In this document: in pieces, positions 33,777 to 41,803 of the stretch
Layout of the letters: every line of letters begins with the position of its first letter
How positions within the stretch are numbered: the stretch's first letter is position 1
Position numbers and translations under genes: made by a program
Notes under the pieces: generated by a model
The model's input: the letters and a program-made list of their open reading frames with translations, nothing else
Told to the model about the DNA's origin: nothing
Database searches by the model: none
Source of the DNA: an uncultured Eubacterium sp.
GTDB lineage: Bacteria > Bacillota > Clostridia > Lachnospirales > Lachnospiraceae
Direction of reading: 5' to 3'
NCBI GenBank assembly: GCA_910586045.1
Contig: CAJUIH010000015.1
Span: 1-42,597, forward strand
Length of the DNA stretch: 42,597 bases

Positions 33777-35900
33777 ATGGATGTAAGTCAGTATCTGGAA
33801 ATTTTTATTGATGAGACAGCAGAACATATCCAGAGCTTGAGCGATAATATTATGGCTTTGGAAAACGAGCCGGAGGACCATGACGTAATAAATGAAATTT
33901 TCCGTGCAGCCCATTCGTTAAAAGGTATGGCGGGTACGATGGGTTTTAAGCGCATGCAGCATTTGACGCATGATATGGAAAATGTATTTCAGGAAGTGCG
34001 CAATGATAAGATAAAAGTCACTGGTGATATTATTGATGTTCTGTTCCAGTGTCTGGATGCAATCGAAGGCTATCTGAATATTATAAAGGAAACTTCGCAG
34101 GAAGGCGACAACGACAACGAAGGAATTATTGCCGCGCTCAATGGGATTTTAAACGGAGAAGAGGCGGTTGCAGAAGCAAAACAGGAAAGCCCGCAGGAAG
34201 AACCGGCGTCTTCTGGCGCTGCGCAGGCCGAAGGAGGATTCGCGAAAAAATACCTTACCCTGAAGCTGTCTGACAAAGATAAGGAAACGATTAAAACAGC
34301 GGAAGAAAGCGGCAAGGTAATTTTTGGTTTTACCGTTTATGTGCAAAAAGATTGCCTGTTAAAGGCAGCCAGGGCATTCCTGGTATTTAAAGCCGTGGAG
34401 GAGTTTGCCGATATTATTGTGTACGAACCAAGCGTGCAGGATATTGAAGACGAGAAATTTGATATGGATTTCAGCTTTTTCGCAGCCGCTGACGGCGAGG
34501 AGATCGACCATTTAATCGAACACTCAAAAGCGGTATCTGAAATCGAGGAAGTCGTCGGCGAACAGATCAAATACGAGCAGTTGATCGAAGCACAGCAAAA
34601 GAAAACCACGCAGGAGCAGGCACCCGCAGCAGAAAAGGCAGTTCCTGCGGCACCTGCGGCTTCAGCGGCATCTGCGAAAACGGAATCAGCAAAGACAGGC
34701 GGGGCTGCAAAAGGCAAGCCGGCCAATAAGCCGGTAGCGAACCGGACGGTGCGTGTCGATATTGAAAAGCTGGACGCACTGATGAACCAGGTCAGCGAGT
34801 TAATTATCGCAAAGAACAGCCTGGTATCTATCAGTACAAGCGATACGGCGGTGGACGGCACGCAGAGCCAGACATTCCGTGACCAGATCGAATATTTGGA
34901 GCGTATTACAACCAGCCTTCATGAATCTGTCATGAAAGCAAGGATGGTGCCGATCGAAAGCGTGGTTGCAAAATTCCCGCGTATGATCCGTGACTTGTCC
35001 CGTAAGCTGGATAAAAAAATGGAGCTTTACATGACGGGTGAGGATACCGAGCTGGACCGTACCGTTGTCGACCAGATTGGTGATCCGTTGCAGCATCTGC
35101 TCCGTAATTCCGCGGACCATGGATTGGAAAGTACGGAAGTACGTAAAGAACGCGGAAAGCCGGAAGTAGGTTCTATTAATTTAAAGGCGTATCAGGAAGG
35201 CAATAATGTCGTTATCGAAGTCGGGGACGACGGCAACGGAATTGATACGGAAACGGTAAAGCAAAAAGCGATCGAACGCGGCCTGGTAACGCCGGAGCAG
35301 GCAGAAAACCTGACACAGAAAGAGATTATAGACTTTTTGTTTATGCCAAGTTTTTCGATGGCAAAAAAGATTACGGATGTATCCGGCAGAGGGGTCGGGC
35401 TGGACGTTGTAAAATCGAATATTGAAGCACTCGGCGGAGATGTTGAGGTAAAGAGCAAGCTTGGCGAAGGGTCTAAATTTATTGTTCGTCTGCCGTTGAC
35501 GCTTGCGATTATCCAGGCGCTTCTTGTGCAGATCCGCGATGAGCTGTTTGCCATTGCCCTGGCTTCTATTATTACGATCGAAGACATAGGAATATCGGAT
35601 ATCAAATATGTGCAGGCGGAAGAGGTCATCAACCTGCGCGGCAACGTCATTCCATTAATCCGTTTAAATCAGGTATTGGACATTGAGGCACCGGAAGAAG
35701 AGCCGGAGAGCCTGACCGTTGTTATCGTCAGCAAAGGAGAAAAGCAGGCGGGACTGGTCGTGGACAAGCTGCTTGGACAGCAGGAAATCGTAATTAAGTC
35801 ACTCGGCAAATTTATCAGCAACAGCAAGATCATAAGCGGGGCTACTATTCTGGGCGACGGTGAGATAGCGCTGATCCTGGATGTGAATACATTAATGTAA
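33777..35900 (+). CDS. cheA: Chemotaxis histidine kinase CheA
   Basis: CheA phosphorylates CheY and CheB in response to receptors. The 707-residue protein has P1 with His46 (RAAHSLKGMAGTMGF) and a CheY-binding P2 (about 155-265). An alanine/lysine-rich linker (about 275-320) leads to P3 dimerisation (about 325-385, RVDIEKLDALMNQVSELI). The P4 kinase domain has an N box near 440 (LLRNSADHGLES), GDDGNGID near 483 and SGRGVGLDV near 536, and P5 (about 575-707) is the CheW-like receptor-coupling domain. All catalytic boxes are intact. cheW follows after 13 bases. Confidence 0.97.
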   Translation: MDVSQYLEIFIDETAEHIQSLSDNIMALENEPEDHDVINEIFRAAHSLKGMAGTMGFKRMQHLTHDMENVFQEVRNDKIKVTGDIIDVLFQCLDAIEGYLNIIKETSQEGDNDNEGIIAALNGILNGEEAVAEAKQESPQEEPASSGAAQAEGGFAKKYLTLKLSDKDKETIKTAEESGKVIFGFTVYVQKDCLLKAARAFLVFKAVEEFADIIVYEPSVQDIEDEKFDMDFSFFAAADGEEIDHLIEHSKAVSEIEEVVGEQIKYEQLIEAQQKKTTQEQAPAAEKAVPAAPAASAASAKTESAKTGGAAKGKPANKPVANRTVRVDIEKLDALMNQVSELIIAKNSLVSISTSDTAVDGTQSQTFRDQIEYLERITTSLHESVMKARMVPIESVVAKFPRMIRDLSRKLDKKMELYMTGEDTELDRTVVDQIGDPLQHLLRNSADHGLESTEVRKERGKPEVGSINLKAYQEGNNVVIEVGDDGNGIDTETVKQKAIERGLVTPEQAENLTQKEIIDFLFMPSFSMAKKITDVSGRGVGLDVVKSNIEALGGDVEVKSKLGEGSKFIVRLPLTLAIIQALLVQIRDELFAIALASIITIEDIGISDIKYVQAEEVINLRGNVIPLIRLNQVLDIEAPEEEPESLTVVIVSKGEKQAGLVVDKLLGQQEIVIKSLGKFISNSKIISGATILGDGEIALILDVNTLM

Positions 35901-35913
35901 CGGGGGTGCGAAG

Positions 35914-36375
35914 ATGGATTATATGGAAGTGGTGGAAGAGCCAAAAAAACAGTACATAGTTGTAAAGATCGGCAGTGAGCAGTACGGCATCGACATCAGC
36001 TATATCGATAATATTGTGCGTATGCAGAAAATTACACGTGTGCCGACTTCACAGTTCTATTTTCTCGGAGTCATCAACCTGCGCGGCGAAGTAATCCCGG
36101 TTATGAGCATCCGCAGGAAAATGGGGCTTGCGGATGACGTATATACAGGCGCATCCAGGATTATTATACTAAAGATTGACCAAAAAGATGCTTTGGGCAT
36201 TGTAGTAGACGAGGTCAGGGAAGTGATTAATCTTGGTACATCGGATATTGAGAAAGTATCACACAACGCATCGGATTCCAAGGAAATGTTTATCAACGGA
36301 ATCGGCAAGAACGGAGAAGAACTTGTTTCTTTGTTTGATATCAATGCGATTATTGATGAGCATGAGGGTGCATAA
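35914..36375 (+). CDS. cheW: Chemotaxis coupling protein CheW
   Basis: CheW links CheA to chemoreceptors. The 153-residue protein is a single CheW domain, with QYIVVKIGSEQYGIDISYID, FLGVINLRGEVIPVMSIRR and DALGIVVDEVREVI. Length is normal. A GGGGGTG-type ribosome site precedes ATG 35914. Confidence 0.97.
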   Translation: MDYMEVVEEPKKQYIVVKIGSEQYGIDISYIDNIVRMQKITRVPTSQFYFLGVINLRGEVIPVMSIRRKMGLADDVYTGASRIIILKIDQKDALGIVVDEVREVINLGTSDIEKVSHNASDSKEMFINGIGKNGEELVSLFDINAIIDEHEGA

Positions 36376-36397
36376 GAGTGCATAAAAGGTTATGGAT

Positions 36398-36428
36398 GAT
36401 ATAGTGGGACAATTTGTCTCACTATATC
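36398..36428 (+). other. Strong 14-bp hairpin between cheW and cheC
   Basis: Arms at 36398-36411 and 36415-36428 pair over 14 positions with one G-U and a 3-base loop (ATT). The ends are AT-rich (GATATAGTG and CACTATATC). It lies 23 bases after the cheW stop and 47 before the cheC start. There is no T-run after it, so it is probably a message processing or stability element, or a weak terminator. Confidence 0.65.
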
Positions 36429-36474
36429 TTGTAATATATCAACACATGCAAGGCAGTAGACAGGGAGATAGTAA

Positions 36475-37095
36475 ATGGGTAAATTTACATTTGACGAAAT
36501 AAACAGCATGTATTTTGACGTGTTGAGGGAGATTGGCAATATTGGTGCTGGAAATGCAACGACTTCTGTAGCGACACTGCTGAACCTGAAACTGAATATG
36601 CAGGTGCCGAATGTGAAATTAATCGCGGTTCAGGATTTAAATACCGCGATTGGTTCGGAGGAAGAGGAAATAGTAGGGATCTATCTTGGCGTGCATAATG
36701 GCATCGAGGGCAGCCTGATGTTTCTATTAAAAATGAATGCGGCGCATTATCTGGTCAACCGGCTTTTGGGACGTCCGCAGGATTACGACGAGCCTTTTGA
36801 TGAAATGGATTTGTCTGCGATGAAAGAAATCGGCAATATTATTGCCAGTTCTTATCTTACCGCGGTCGCAACGATGACAAACCTGACAATTGCGCCATCC
36901 ATCCCCTATATTTCGGTTGATATGGCTGGGGCAATTTTAAGCATTCCTGCGATCCAATTTGGACAATATGGTGACAATGCATTATTGATTGAGACGGCGT
37001 TTGAAGGAGAAACAATGTTGGAGGGATACTTTATTCTTTTACCAGAACTGGATTCGTATGATAAGATTTTACAGGCATTGGGAATTATGCTCTGA
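36475..37095 (+). CDS. cheC: CheY-P phosphatase CheC
   Basis: CheC removes the phosphate from CheY and binds CheD. The 206-residue protein has both phosphatase motifs intact, Asp15-Glu19-Asn22 (DVLREIGNIGAGNATT) and Ser114-Glu118-Asn121 (SAMKEIGNIIASSY). There is no flagellar-switch domain, which separates it from FliY. Length is normal. GGGAGA precedes the ATG. cheD follows after 38 bases, the usual partner order. Confidence 0.96.
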   Translation: MGKFTFDEINSMYFDVLREIGNIGAGNATTSVATLLNLKLNMQVPNVKLIAVQDLNTAIGSEEEEIVGIYLGVHNGIEGSLMFLLKMNAAHYLVNRLLGRPQDYDEPFDEMDLSAMKEIGNIIASSYLTAVATMTNLTIAPSIPYISVDMAGAILSIPAIQFGQYGDNALLIETAFEGETMLEGYFILLPELDSYDKILQALGIML

Positions 37096-37133
37096 TAAAG
37101 CAGACATTTGACAGGAAAGCAGGAGTTTAACAT

Positions 37134-37619
37134 ATGAGTCGTATGATAAAAGTAGGAATGGCGGATTTAAATATCTGCAAGAATCCGGATGCGATCACAA
37201 CATTGGGCCTCGGTTCCTGCATCGGGATTGCAATTTATGACCCGGTTACCAAAATCGGCGGACTGGCACATATTATGCTTCCGGATAGCACAAAAATCAG
37301 GAATAATTCGAATATTGCCAAGTTTGCGGATACCGGCATAACGGAACTGGTAAACCGGATGGTGCGTGCCGGCGCGGTTCGTTCGCGTATGGTAGCAAAG
37401 ATCGCGGGCGGGGCAAAAATGTTTGAAGTCACCGGCGCGGATATTATTGGCAATATCGGCCTGAAAAACGCTATGGCTTCCAAAAAGAAATTAAAAGAGC
37501 TGGGGATCCGGCTGATTGCGGAAGACACGGGGTTAAATTATGGCCGTACGGTAGAGCTTCATTGTGATACGGGGGAATATTACATAAAATCGGTAGGCAA
37601 GAAACTGAAAATAATTTGA
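37134..37619 (+). CDS. cheD: Chemoreceptor glutamine deamidase CheD
   Basis: CheD deamidates receptors and swaps between receptors and CheC. The 161-residue protein has the expected catalytic residues Thr23, Cys29 (TLGLGSCIGIAIYD) and His46 (GGLAHIMLP). The CheC-binding side is intact as far as can be seen (AKIAGGAKMFEV, NIGLKNA). Length is normal. AGGAG is present upstream of the ATG. Confidence 0.97.
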   Translation: MSRMIKVGMADLNICKNPDAITTLGLGSCIGIAIYDPVTKIGGLAHIMLPDSTKIRNNSNIAKFADTGITELVNRMVRAGAVRSRMVAKIAGGAKMFEVTGADIIGNIGLKNAMASKKKLKELGIRLIAEDTGLNYGRTVELHCDTGEYYIKSVGKKLKII

Positions 37620-37653
37620 ATGGAAAAAGAGGGCTTATGCAGGGGGATTTTTT

Positions 37654-37926
37654 ATGAAGACAAAGCAGATTCCTGCTATCGTAATGCTGACTGCCGGATT
37701 TGCAGTGTGTATCATATCCTATATCAATGATTACAGCCTGTCGTTTTTAATCCGGGCGCTGTTAGGGGTGTTAATCGGTTTTTATGTACTGGGTTTTATC
37801 ATAAAAATCATTTTGGACAGAAGCATTGCTACACTGGATGAAGAGGTAACGGCGGATGATCTTGGGTTTGTGGACGGAGAGATTCTGGAAGATGAGGACG
37901 AGGCAGAAGACGTAAAAGAACAATAG
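37654..37926 (+). CDS. Small two-helix membrane protein of unknown function
   Basis: I do not recognise a named family. The 90-residue protein has two hydrophobic helices (about 7-24 and 31-51, separated by a short SYINDYS turn) and a strongly acidic C-terminal tail (EEVTADDLGFVDGEILED, then a D/E-rich end). GGGGGA stands before the ATG. It lies between cheD and sigD and appears to be part of the same transcript. The acidic tail probably faces the cytoplasm, with both ends inside. A motility role is inferred only from position. Confidence 0.75.
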   Translation: MKTKQIPAIVMLTAGFAVCIISYINDYSLSFLIRALLGVLIGFYVLGFIIKIILDRSIATLDEEVTADDLGFVDGEILEDEDEAEDVKEQ

Positions 37927-38010
37927 GAATCGGCCGGACAAAAGAGCAGATGGCTGGCCTGTGCAGGAGCAGCCAAGACAGAGTAAGTCAGAAAGCCTGG
38001 AGGTTATGGC

Positions 38011-38778
38011 ATGAAAAAAGTTTCAAAAGAGCAGCTTTGGGAAATGTATCAGGCCAAGCAGACACCGGAGATACGGGAGCAGATCATTTTGGAATATGCA
38101 CCGCTCGTAAAGGTAGTGGCAGGCAGGCTGAGTATGTATTTAGGATATAATGTAGAGTATGATGACCTGGTCAGTTACGGTATTTTCGGGCTTATTGATG
38201 CAATAGACAAATTTGATATGGATAAGGAGGTCAAATTCGAAACCTATGCAAGTTTAAGGATCCGCGGTGCGATTTTAGACCAGATCCGCAAAATGGACTG
38301 GATTCCGCGTACCGTCCGCCAAAAACAAAAGAAAATCGAGGAAGCAGTCAAAAGGGTGGAGATGCAGACAGGCAAGACGGCTTTGGATGAAGAAGTAGCC
38401 AAAGAGCTGGGGCTGTCAAACGAAGAACTGCTCGAGTGGCAGTCACAGCTAAAAATCACAAATGTAGTATCATTAAATGAGTTTATCGAACAAGGCACCG
38501 AACCTGTTATGGATTCCAGGAATAATTCGCATTTTATCCAGCCGGAAGAGCGGGTGCAGGAAACGGAATTGAAAGAAAAGCTGCAGGAAGCGATGGGACA
38601 GTTAACGGAAAAGGAAGAAAAAGTCATACTGCTTTATTATTATGAAGACTTGACGTTAAAAGAGATCAGCAAGGTACTGGAAGTTTCCGAATCCAGGATT
38701 TCACAACTGCATACGCGGGCGCTTTCAAAGATGCAAAAGACAATGGGAGCTTACATGAATATCTTAGTAAAAAAATAA
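38011..38778 (+). CDS. sigD: Flagellar sigma factor sigma-D (FliA/sigma-28)
   Basis: Sigma-D directs RNA polymerase to late flagellar and chemotaxis genes. The 255-residue protein has region 2 (about 20-95, with DDLVSYGIFGLIDAIDKFD and FETYASLRIRGAILDQIRK), region 3 (about 100-160, starting DWIPRTVRQKQKKIEEA) and region 4 (about 195-250, with LTLKEISKVLEVSESRISQL). It lacks region 1.1, as expected for this group. GGAGG precedes ATG 38011. Its position at the end of the fla/che operon, before swrB-like and rpsB genes, matches B. subtilis, where distance from the promoter limits sigma-D levels. Confidence 0.97.
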   Translation: MKKVSKEQLWEMYQAKQTPEIREQIILEYAPLVKVVAGRLSMYLGYNVEYDDLVSYGIFGLIDAIDKFDMDKEVKFETYASLRIRGAILDQIRKMDWIPRTVRQKQKKIEEAVKRVEMQTGKTALDEEVAKELGLSNEELLEWQSQLKITNVVSLNEFIEQGTEPVMDSRNNSHFIQPEERVQETELKEKLQEAMGQLTEKEEKVILLYYYEDLTLKEISKVLEVSESRISQLHTRALSKMQKTMGAYMNILVKK

Positions 38779-38798
38779 CAGAAAGGGAGGGTGGCTGT

Positions 38799-39125
38799 AT
38801 GACAGTACGTCCGGTTCATTTAAATGGAATGATACAGAATACACAGGATGTAAGTGCAATCAGGCATCAGGAAGAAACAAAGCCGGCGGTGGAGCAGCAA
38901 AACATACAGATCCAGGAAGAGCAAAAAGAGCAGAGTCAGGCACAGGAAGTGCAAAAGAAAAGCAATTCGGATAACGACCAGAAAAAATTTGACGCAAAGG
39001 AAAAAGGATCGAATGAATACGAAGACGGGAGGAAAAAGAAAAAGCGGGAAAAACGAGATAACCTTCCGGACGGCAGTGTTAAGGTAAAAACAACGATGTC
39101 GAGTGGATTTGATATTAAAATCTAG
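38799..39125 (+). CDS. Small charged hypothetical protein downstream of sigD
   Basis: I do not recognise a family. The 108-residue protein is very hydrophilic: a short start (MTVRPVHLNGMIQNTQDVSA), a glutamine/glutamate-rich middle, a lysine/arginine-rich stretch (GRKKKKREKRD) and a short hydrophobic ending (MSSGFDIKI). It has no membrane helix or signal peptide and is probably disordered. An AAAGGGAGG ribosome site is strong, and codon use resembles neighbours, so it is likely expressed. It lies 20 bases after sigD in the same transcript. It might be an adaptor, but no evidence supports a specific function. Confidence 0.7.
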   Translation: MTVRPVHLNGMIQNTQDVSAIRHQEETKPAVEQQNIQIQEEQKEQSQAQEVQKKSNSDNDQKKFDAKEKGSNEYEDGRKKKKREKRDNLPDGSVKVKTTMSSGFDIKI

Positions 39126-39159
39126 TAATTTTAAAGATACCCGTTACGGAAAGAAACAG

Positions 39160-39251
39160 GATCGTTTCTGCGGACCGGGTTTGGAAAATGAAAAAATAAA
39201 ATATGGAAAATGAAGAATTTATGACAGAATCAAATTAAGGTTGAAACGATC
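39160..39251. repeat. 9-bp inverted repeat in the gap before the swrB-like gene
   Basis: GATCGTTTC (39160-39168) and GAAACGATC (39243-39251) are exact reverse complements 74 bases apart, in the AT-rich 191-base gap 39126-39316. They could close a long-range stem or mark a regulator-binding pair. The gap shows no clear promoter or terminator. Confidence 0.4.
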
Positions 39252-39316
39252 GCTTTCATTTGTTTTACCATATGTCGATTTTTGTTTCTATATTTAAGAA
39301 TAGAAAGGGTATATCA

Positions 39317-40069
39317 ATGACTCTAATTGAAATTATATTACTGATTATAGGTATGCTTTTTATTTTAGCCAGTTTCTGGATGGCAGAGAAGCTGTCCCCG
39401 GAGGAACTTAGGAATATATCGGAATTGAGCAAAGAAGAGATGGGGGTCATGCTGGAACATGAATTGGACAGGTCCAAACAGAAAGTGACTGATATGGTGG
39501 AAGATACGATTGATGCCAGCAAGGAACAGACAGAACGGTCTTTGGAAAAGCAGACAAATGAGAAAATTATGGCGATCAGCGAGTATTCCGATACTGTATT
39601 GGAAAAAATGAATAAGGCGCATAATGAAATTATGTTCTTATACAGCATGTTAAATGACAAGCATACCGAACTGACCAATTTTTCGACCGAGTTGACGCAG
39701 CAGCTTCAGGATTTTAAATCGCAGGGGGAGGAACTGGCCAGCCAGTATCTGACCCAGTTACAGACCCCGCCGCCGGTCATCCGTCGCCAGAATACGCCGA
39801 ATGTGATCGAACCGATTTATGTCTATGACCCGCAGGAGCAGGAAGCTGTACCCCTCGAGGAAAAGGCTGCCCAGGAACCATCCGAATTTTTTGCGCCGCA
39901 GGGTGCTGCCAGCCAGGGACGGGAAGAAACAGAAGAAGAAAACAATGTTCGCAGGGAAATCATCCGTTTGTACGAAGACGGAAAGGATTCTGTGGCGATT
40001 GCGAAAAAGCTCGGGATGGGCGTAGGAGAAGTCCGGCTCATTCTTGGATTATATAAAGGAGACGCTTAA
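39317..40069 (+). CDS. SwrB-like membrane protein (DUF6115-type C-terminus)
   Basis: This 250-residue protein sits where swrB (ylxL) lies in B. subtilis, between sigD and rpsB. It has an N-terminal transmembrane helix (about 3-22, LIEIILLIIGMLFILASFWM), a long coiled coil (about 25-140), a proline-rich linker with acidic segments, and a C-terminal helix-turn-helix-like motif (EIIRLYEDGKDSVAIAKKLG, then GEVRLILGLYKG). B. subtilis SwrB helps activate the flagellar export gate. I used ATG 39317, with AAAGGGT 7 bases upstream; an in-frame ATG 57 bases earlier lacks a site. Homology to SwrB is inferred from architecture and position. Confidence 0.75.
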   Translation: MTLIEIILLIIGMLFILASFWMAEKLSPEELRNISELSKEEMGVMLEHELDRSKQKVTDMVEDTIDASKEQTERSLEKQTNEKIMAISEYSDTVLEKMNKAHNEIMFLYSMLNDKHTELTNFSTELTQQLQDFKSQGEELASQYLTQLQTPPPVIRRQNTPNVIEPIYVYDPQEQEAVPLEEKAAQEPSEFFAPQGAASQGREETEEENNVRREIIRLYEDGKDSVAIAKKLGMGVGEVRLILGLYKGDA

Positions 40070-40070
40070 C

Positions 40071-40811
40071 GTGAAGTTTAAATATTATTTGCGTGGGGCA
40101 GGATTTGGGATCATAACCGCAACCATTATACTTACGATCGCATTTTTATTTCAGGATACGATGACAGATGCCGAAATCATGCGGCGGGCTACGGAGCTTG
40201 GGATGGTCATGCAAAACAAAGGGGATTCCCCGGAAACCCTGGCGGATATGTCGTCTCAGGGGGCGTCCCAGGCAGATTTGGAAACAGGGACAGACCAGGA
40301 ACCGCCATCTGAGTCGGATCCGGATGCGGCACCGGATGATTCCAGGCAGGATTCAAAGGAAGAAGAAAATACTTCGGATCAAAATACAGCCCAGACAGAT
40401 GTTGACAGGGAAACGGGAAACGATAGTCAACAGAAAGATCAAAAAGGCCAAAAGGAACAAAAAGACCAAGAAGGTCAAAAAGACCAGAAAGAGGACACCA
40501 GCAAAACAGAGAATCCAAACAGTCAGAACGACAGCAGCAAAGGCAGCGGTTCAGCTAAAAATGATAACGGTTCCCAAAAGGACCGTGATACGCAGTCAAA
40601 AGACGGTAAAGTCAAAATTACAATTGAAGCCGGAGATGTATCCCGAATTGTATCCAGTAAGGTAAAGGCAGCCGGTCTGGTAGAAGACCAGGCTGATTTT
40701 AATACGTTTTTAGGTGACAACGGCTACGACAACCAGTTGCAGCCAGGTACGTATGAGCTGGAAAAAGGGATGACATTTCGCCAGATTGCGGACATTTTAA
40801 CGTCCAGGTGA
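40071..40811 (+). CDS. Membrane-anchored protein with a small YceG/MltG-like domain
   Basis: The 246-residue protein has an N-terminal transmembrane helix (about 11-31). A long hydrophilic linker (about 55-180), rich in serine, aspartate, lysine and glutamine, contains KDQ-type repeats. The C-terminal region of about 65 residues has VKITIEAGDVSRIVSSKVKA and YDNQLQPGTYELEKGMTFRQ, which looks like the LysM-like part of YceG/MltG. The transglycosylase catalytic domain is absent and the protein ends right after this part. GTG 40071 is used, with AAAGGAGA 8 bases upstream, one base after the SwrB-like stop. A peptidoglycan-associated role is plausible but unproven. Confidence 0.72.
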   Translation: MKFKYYLRGAGFGIITATIILTIAFLFQDTMTDAEIMRRATELGMVMQNKGDSPETLADMSSQGASQADLETGTDQEPPSESDPDAAPDDSRQDSKEEENTSDQNTAQTDVDRETGNDSQQKDQKGQKEQKDQEGQKDQKEDTSKTENPNSQNDSSKGSGSAKNDNGSQKDRDTQSKDGKVKITIEAGDVSRIVSSKVKAAGLVEDQADFNTFLGDNGYDNQLQPGTYELEKGMTFRQIADILTSR

Positions 40812-40819
40812 AAAAATGC

Positions 40820-40841
40820 AATGATGGTTTCGTACGTCATT
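40820..40841 (+). other. Weak hairpin after the MltG-like gene
   Basis: AATGATG (40820-40826) pairs with CGTCATT (40835-40841) across an 8-base loop, with one T-G pair. No T-run follows, so I see no real terminator between the fla/che operon and rpsB. Confidence 0.35.
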
Positions 40842-40853
40842 ACCAGAAAATGC

Positions 40854-40882
40854 TTGCACGCCCGCAAAACCTGTGCTATACT
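40854..40882 (+). promoter_or_regulatory. Strong sigma-A promoter of rpsB-tsf
   Basis: TTGCAC (40854-40859) and TATACT (40877-40882) are separated by 17 bases, and TG lies one base before the -10 (extended -10). The expected start is near 40889, giving a leader of about 97 bases before rpsB. Confidence 0.85.
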
Positions 40883-40911
40883 GTATCAGTCAAAAAAATC
40901 ACATATGTGGA

Positions 40912-40963
40912 GCAGCGCAGGTGCCGTCAGGTCGCGCTGCATTTGGAAGCATATGGAAGCATA
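40912..40963 (+). promoter_or_regulatory. Structured rpsB leader with tandem 10-base repeat
   Basis: GCAGCGC (40912-40918) and GCGCTGC (40934-40940) form a perfect 7-bp stem around a 15-base loop. Directly after it TGGAAGCATA is present twice in tandem (40944-40953 and 40954-40963). Ribosomal protein S2 leaders are known to mediate autoregulation in some bacteria; whether this one does is an inference. Confidence 0.5.
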
Positions 40964-40985
40964 AAACCAAATGGAGGAGAAAAAA

Positions 40986-41732
40986 ATGAGTGTTATTTCA
41001 ATGAAGCAGTTACTGGAAGCCGGTGTTCATTTCGGACATCAGACAAGAAGATGGAATCCGAAAATGGCTCCTTATATTTATACAGAGCGTAACGGCATCT
41101 ATATCATTGACCTGCAGAAATCGGTAGGAAAAGTAGATGAAGCCTATAATGCGGTTGCGGATATTGTGGCAAATGGAGGAACAATTCTGTTTGTCGGCAC
41201 AAAGAAACAGGCGCAGGATGCAATCCGGGCAGAAGCAGAGCGCTGCGGTATGTACTATGTAAATGAAAGATGGCTCGGCGGTATGCTGACGAACTTTAAA
41301 ACCATCCAAAGCAGGATCGGGAAATTAAAGAATATTGAAAAAATGGAAGAAGACGGCACGTTTGACGTACTTCCAAAGAAAGAAGTGCTGGCATTAAAAC
41401 GGCTGCAGGAAAAATTAGAAAAGAATTTGGGCGGTATCAAAGAAATGAAGCGGATTCCGGACGCTATTTTTATTGTAGACCCGAAAAAAGAAAGAATCTG
41501 TGTACAGGAAGCCCATACATTAGGCATTCCGTTAATCGGTATCGCGGATACAAACTGTGATCCGGAAGAACTGGATTTTGTAATCCCAGGCAACGATGAC
41601 GCGATTCGCGCAGTGAAGCTGATCGTTTCTAAAATGGCAGACGCCGTAATCGAAGCAAAGCAGGGGGAAGCGGAAGAAGTAGAAATGGAAGCAATGGCGG
41701 CAGAAGCAGGAGAAGAGGCAGCAGAAGCCTAA
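40986..41732 (+). CDS. rpsB: 30S ribosomal protein S2
   Basis: S2 belongs to the small ribosomal subunit and binds late in its assembly. The 248-residue protein has MKQLLEAGVHFGHQTRRWNP, VNERWLGGMLTNFKTI and the PLIGIADTNCDPEELDFVIP segment, followed by an acidic alanine/glutamate-rich tail. ATG 40986 follows GGAGGAGA by 5 bases; an in-frame ATG at 40971 precedes this site and is unlikely. It is co-transcribed with tsf, 71 bases downstream. Confidence 0.98.
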   Translation: MSVISMKQLLEAGVHFGHQTRRWNPKMAPYIYTERNGIYIIDLQKSVGKVDEAYNAVADIVANGGTILFVGTKKQAQDAIRAEAERCGMYYVNERWLGGMLTNFKTIQSRIGKLKNIEKMEEDGTFDVLPKKEVLALKRLQEKLEKNLGGIKEMKRIPDAIFIVDPKKERICVQEAHTLGIPLIGIADTNCDPEELDFVIPGNDDAIRAVKLIVSKMADAVIEAKQGEAEEVEMEAMAAEAGEEAAEA

Positions 41733-41803
41733 ATTGGGAATAGCGAAGTTAAAAATAGATCCAGATCAAAAATGAATACGGAAACCAGTTGGAGGAAAAT
41801 AAA

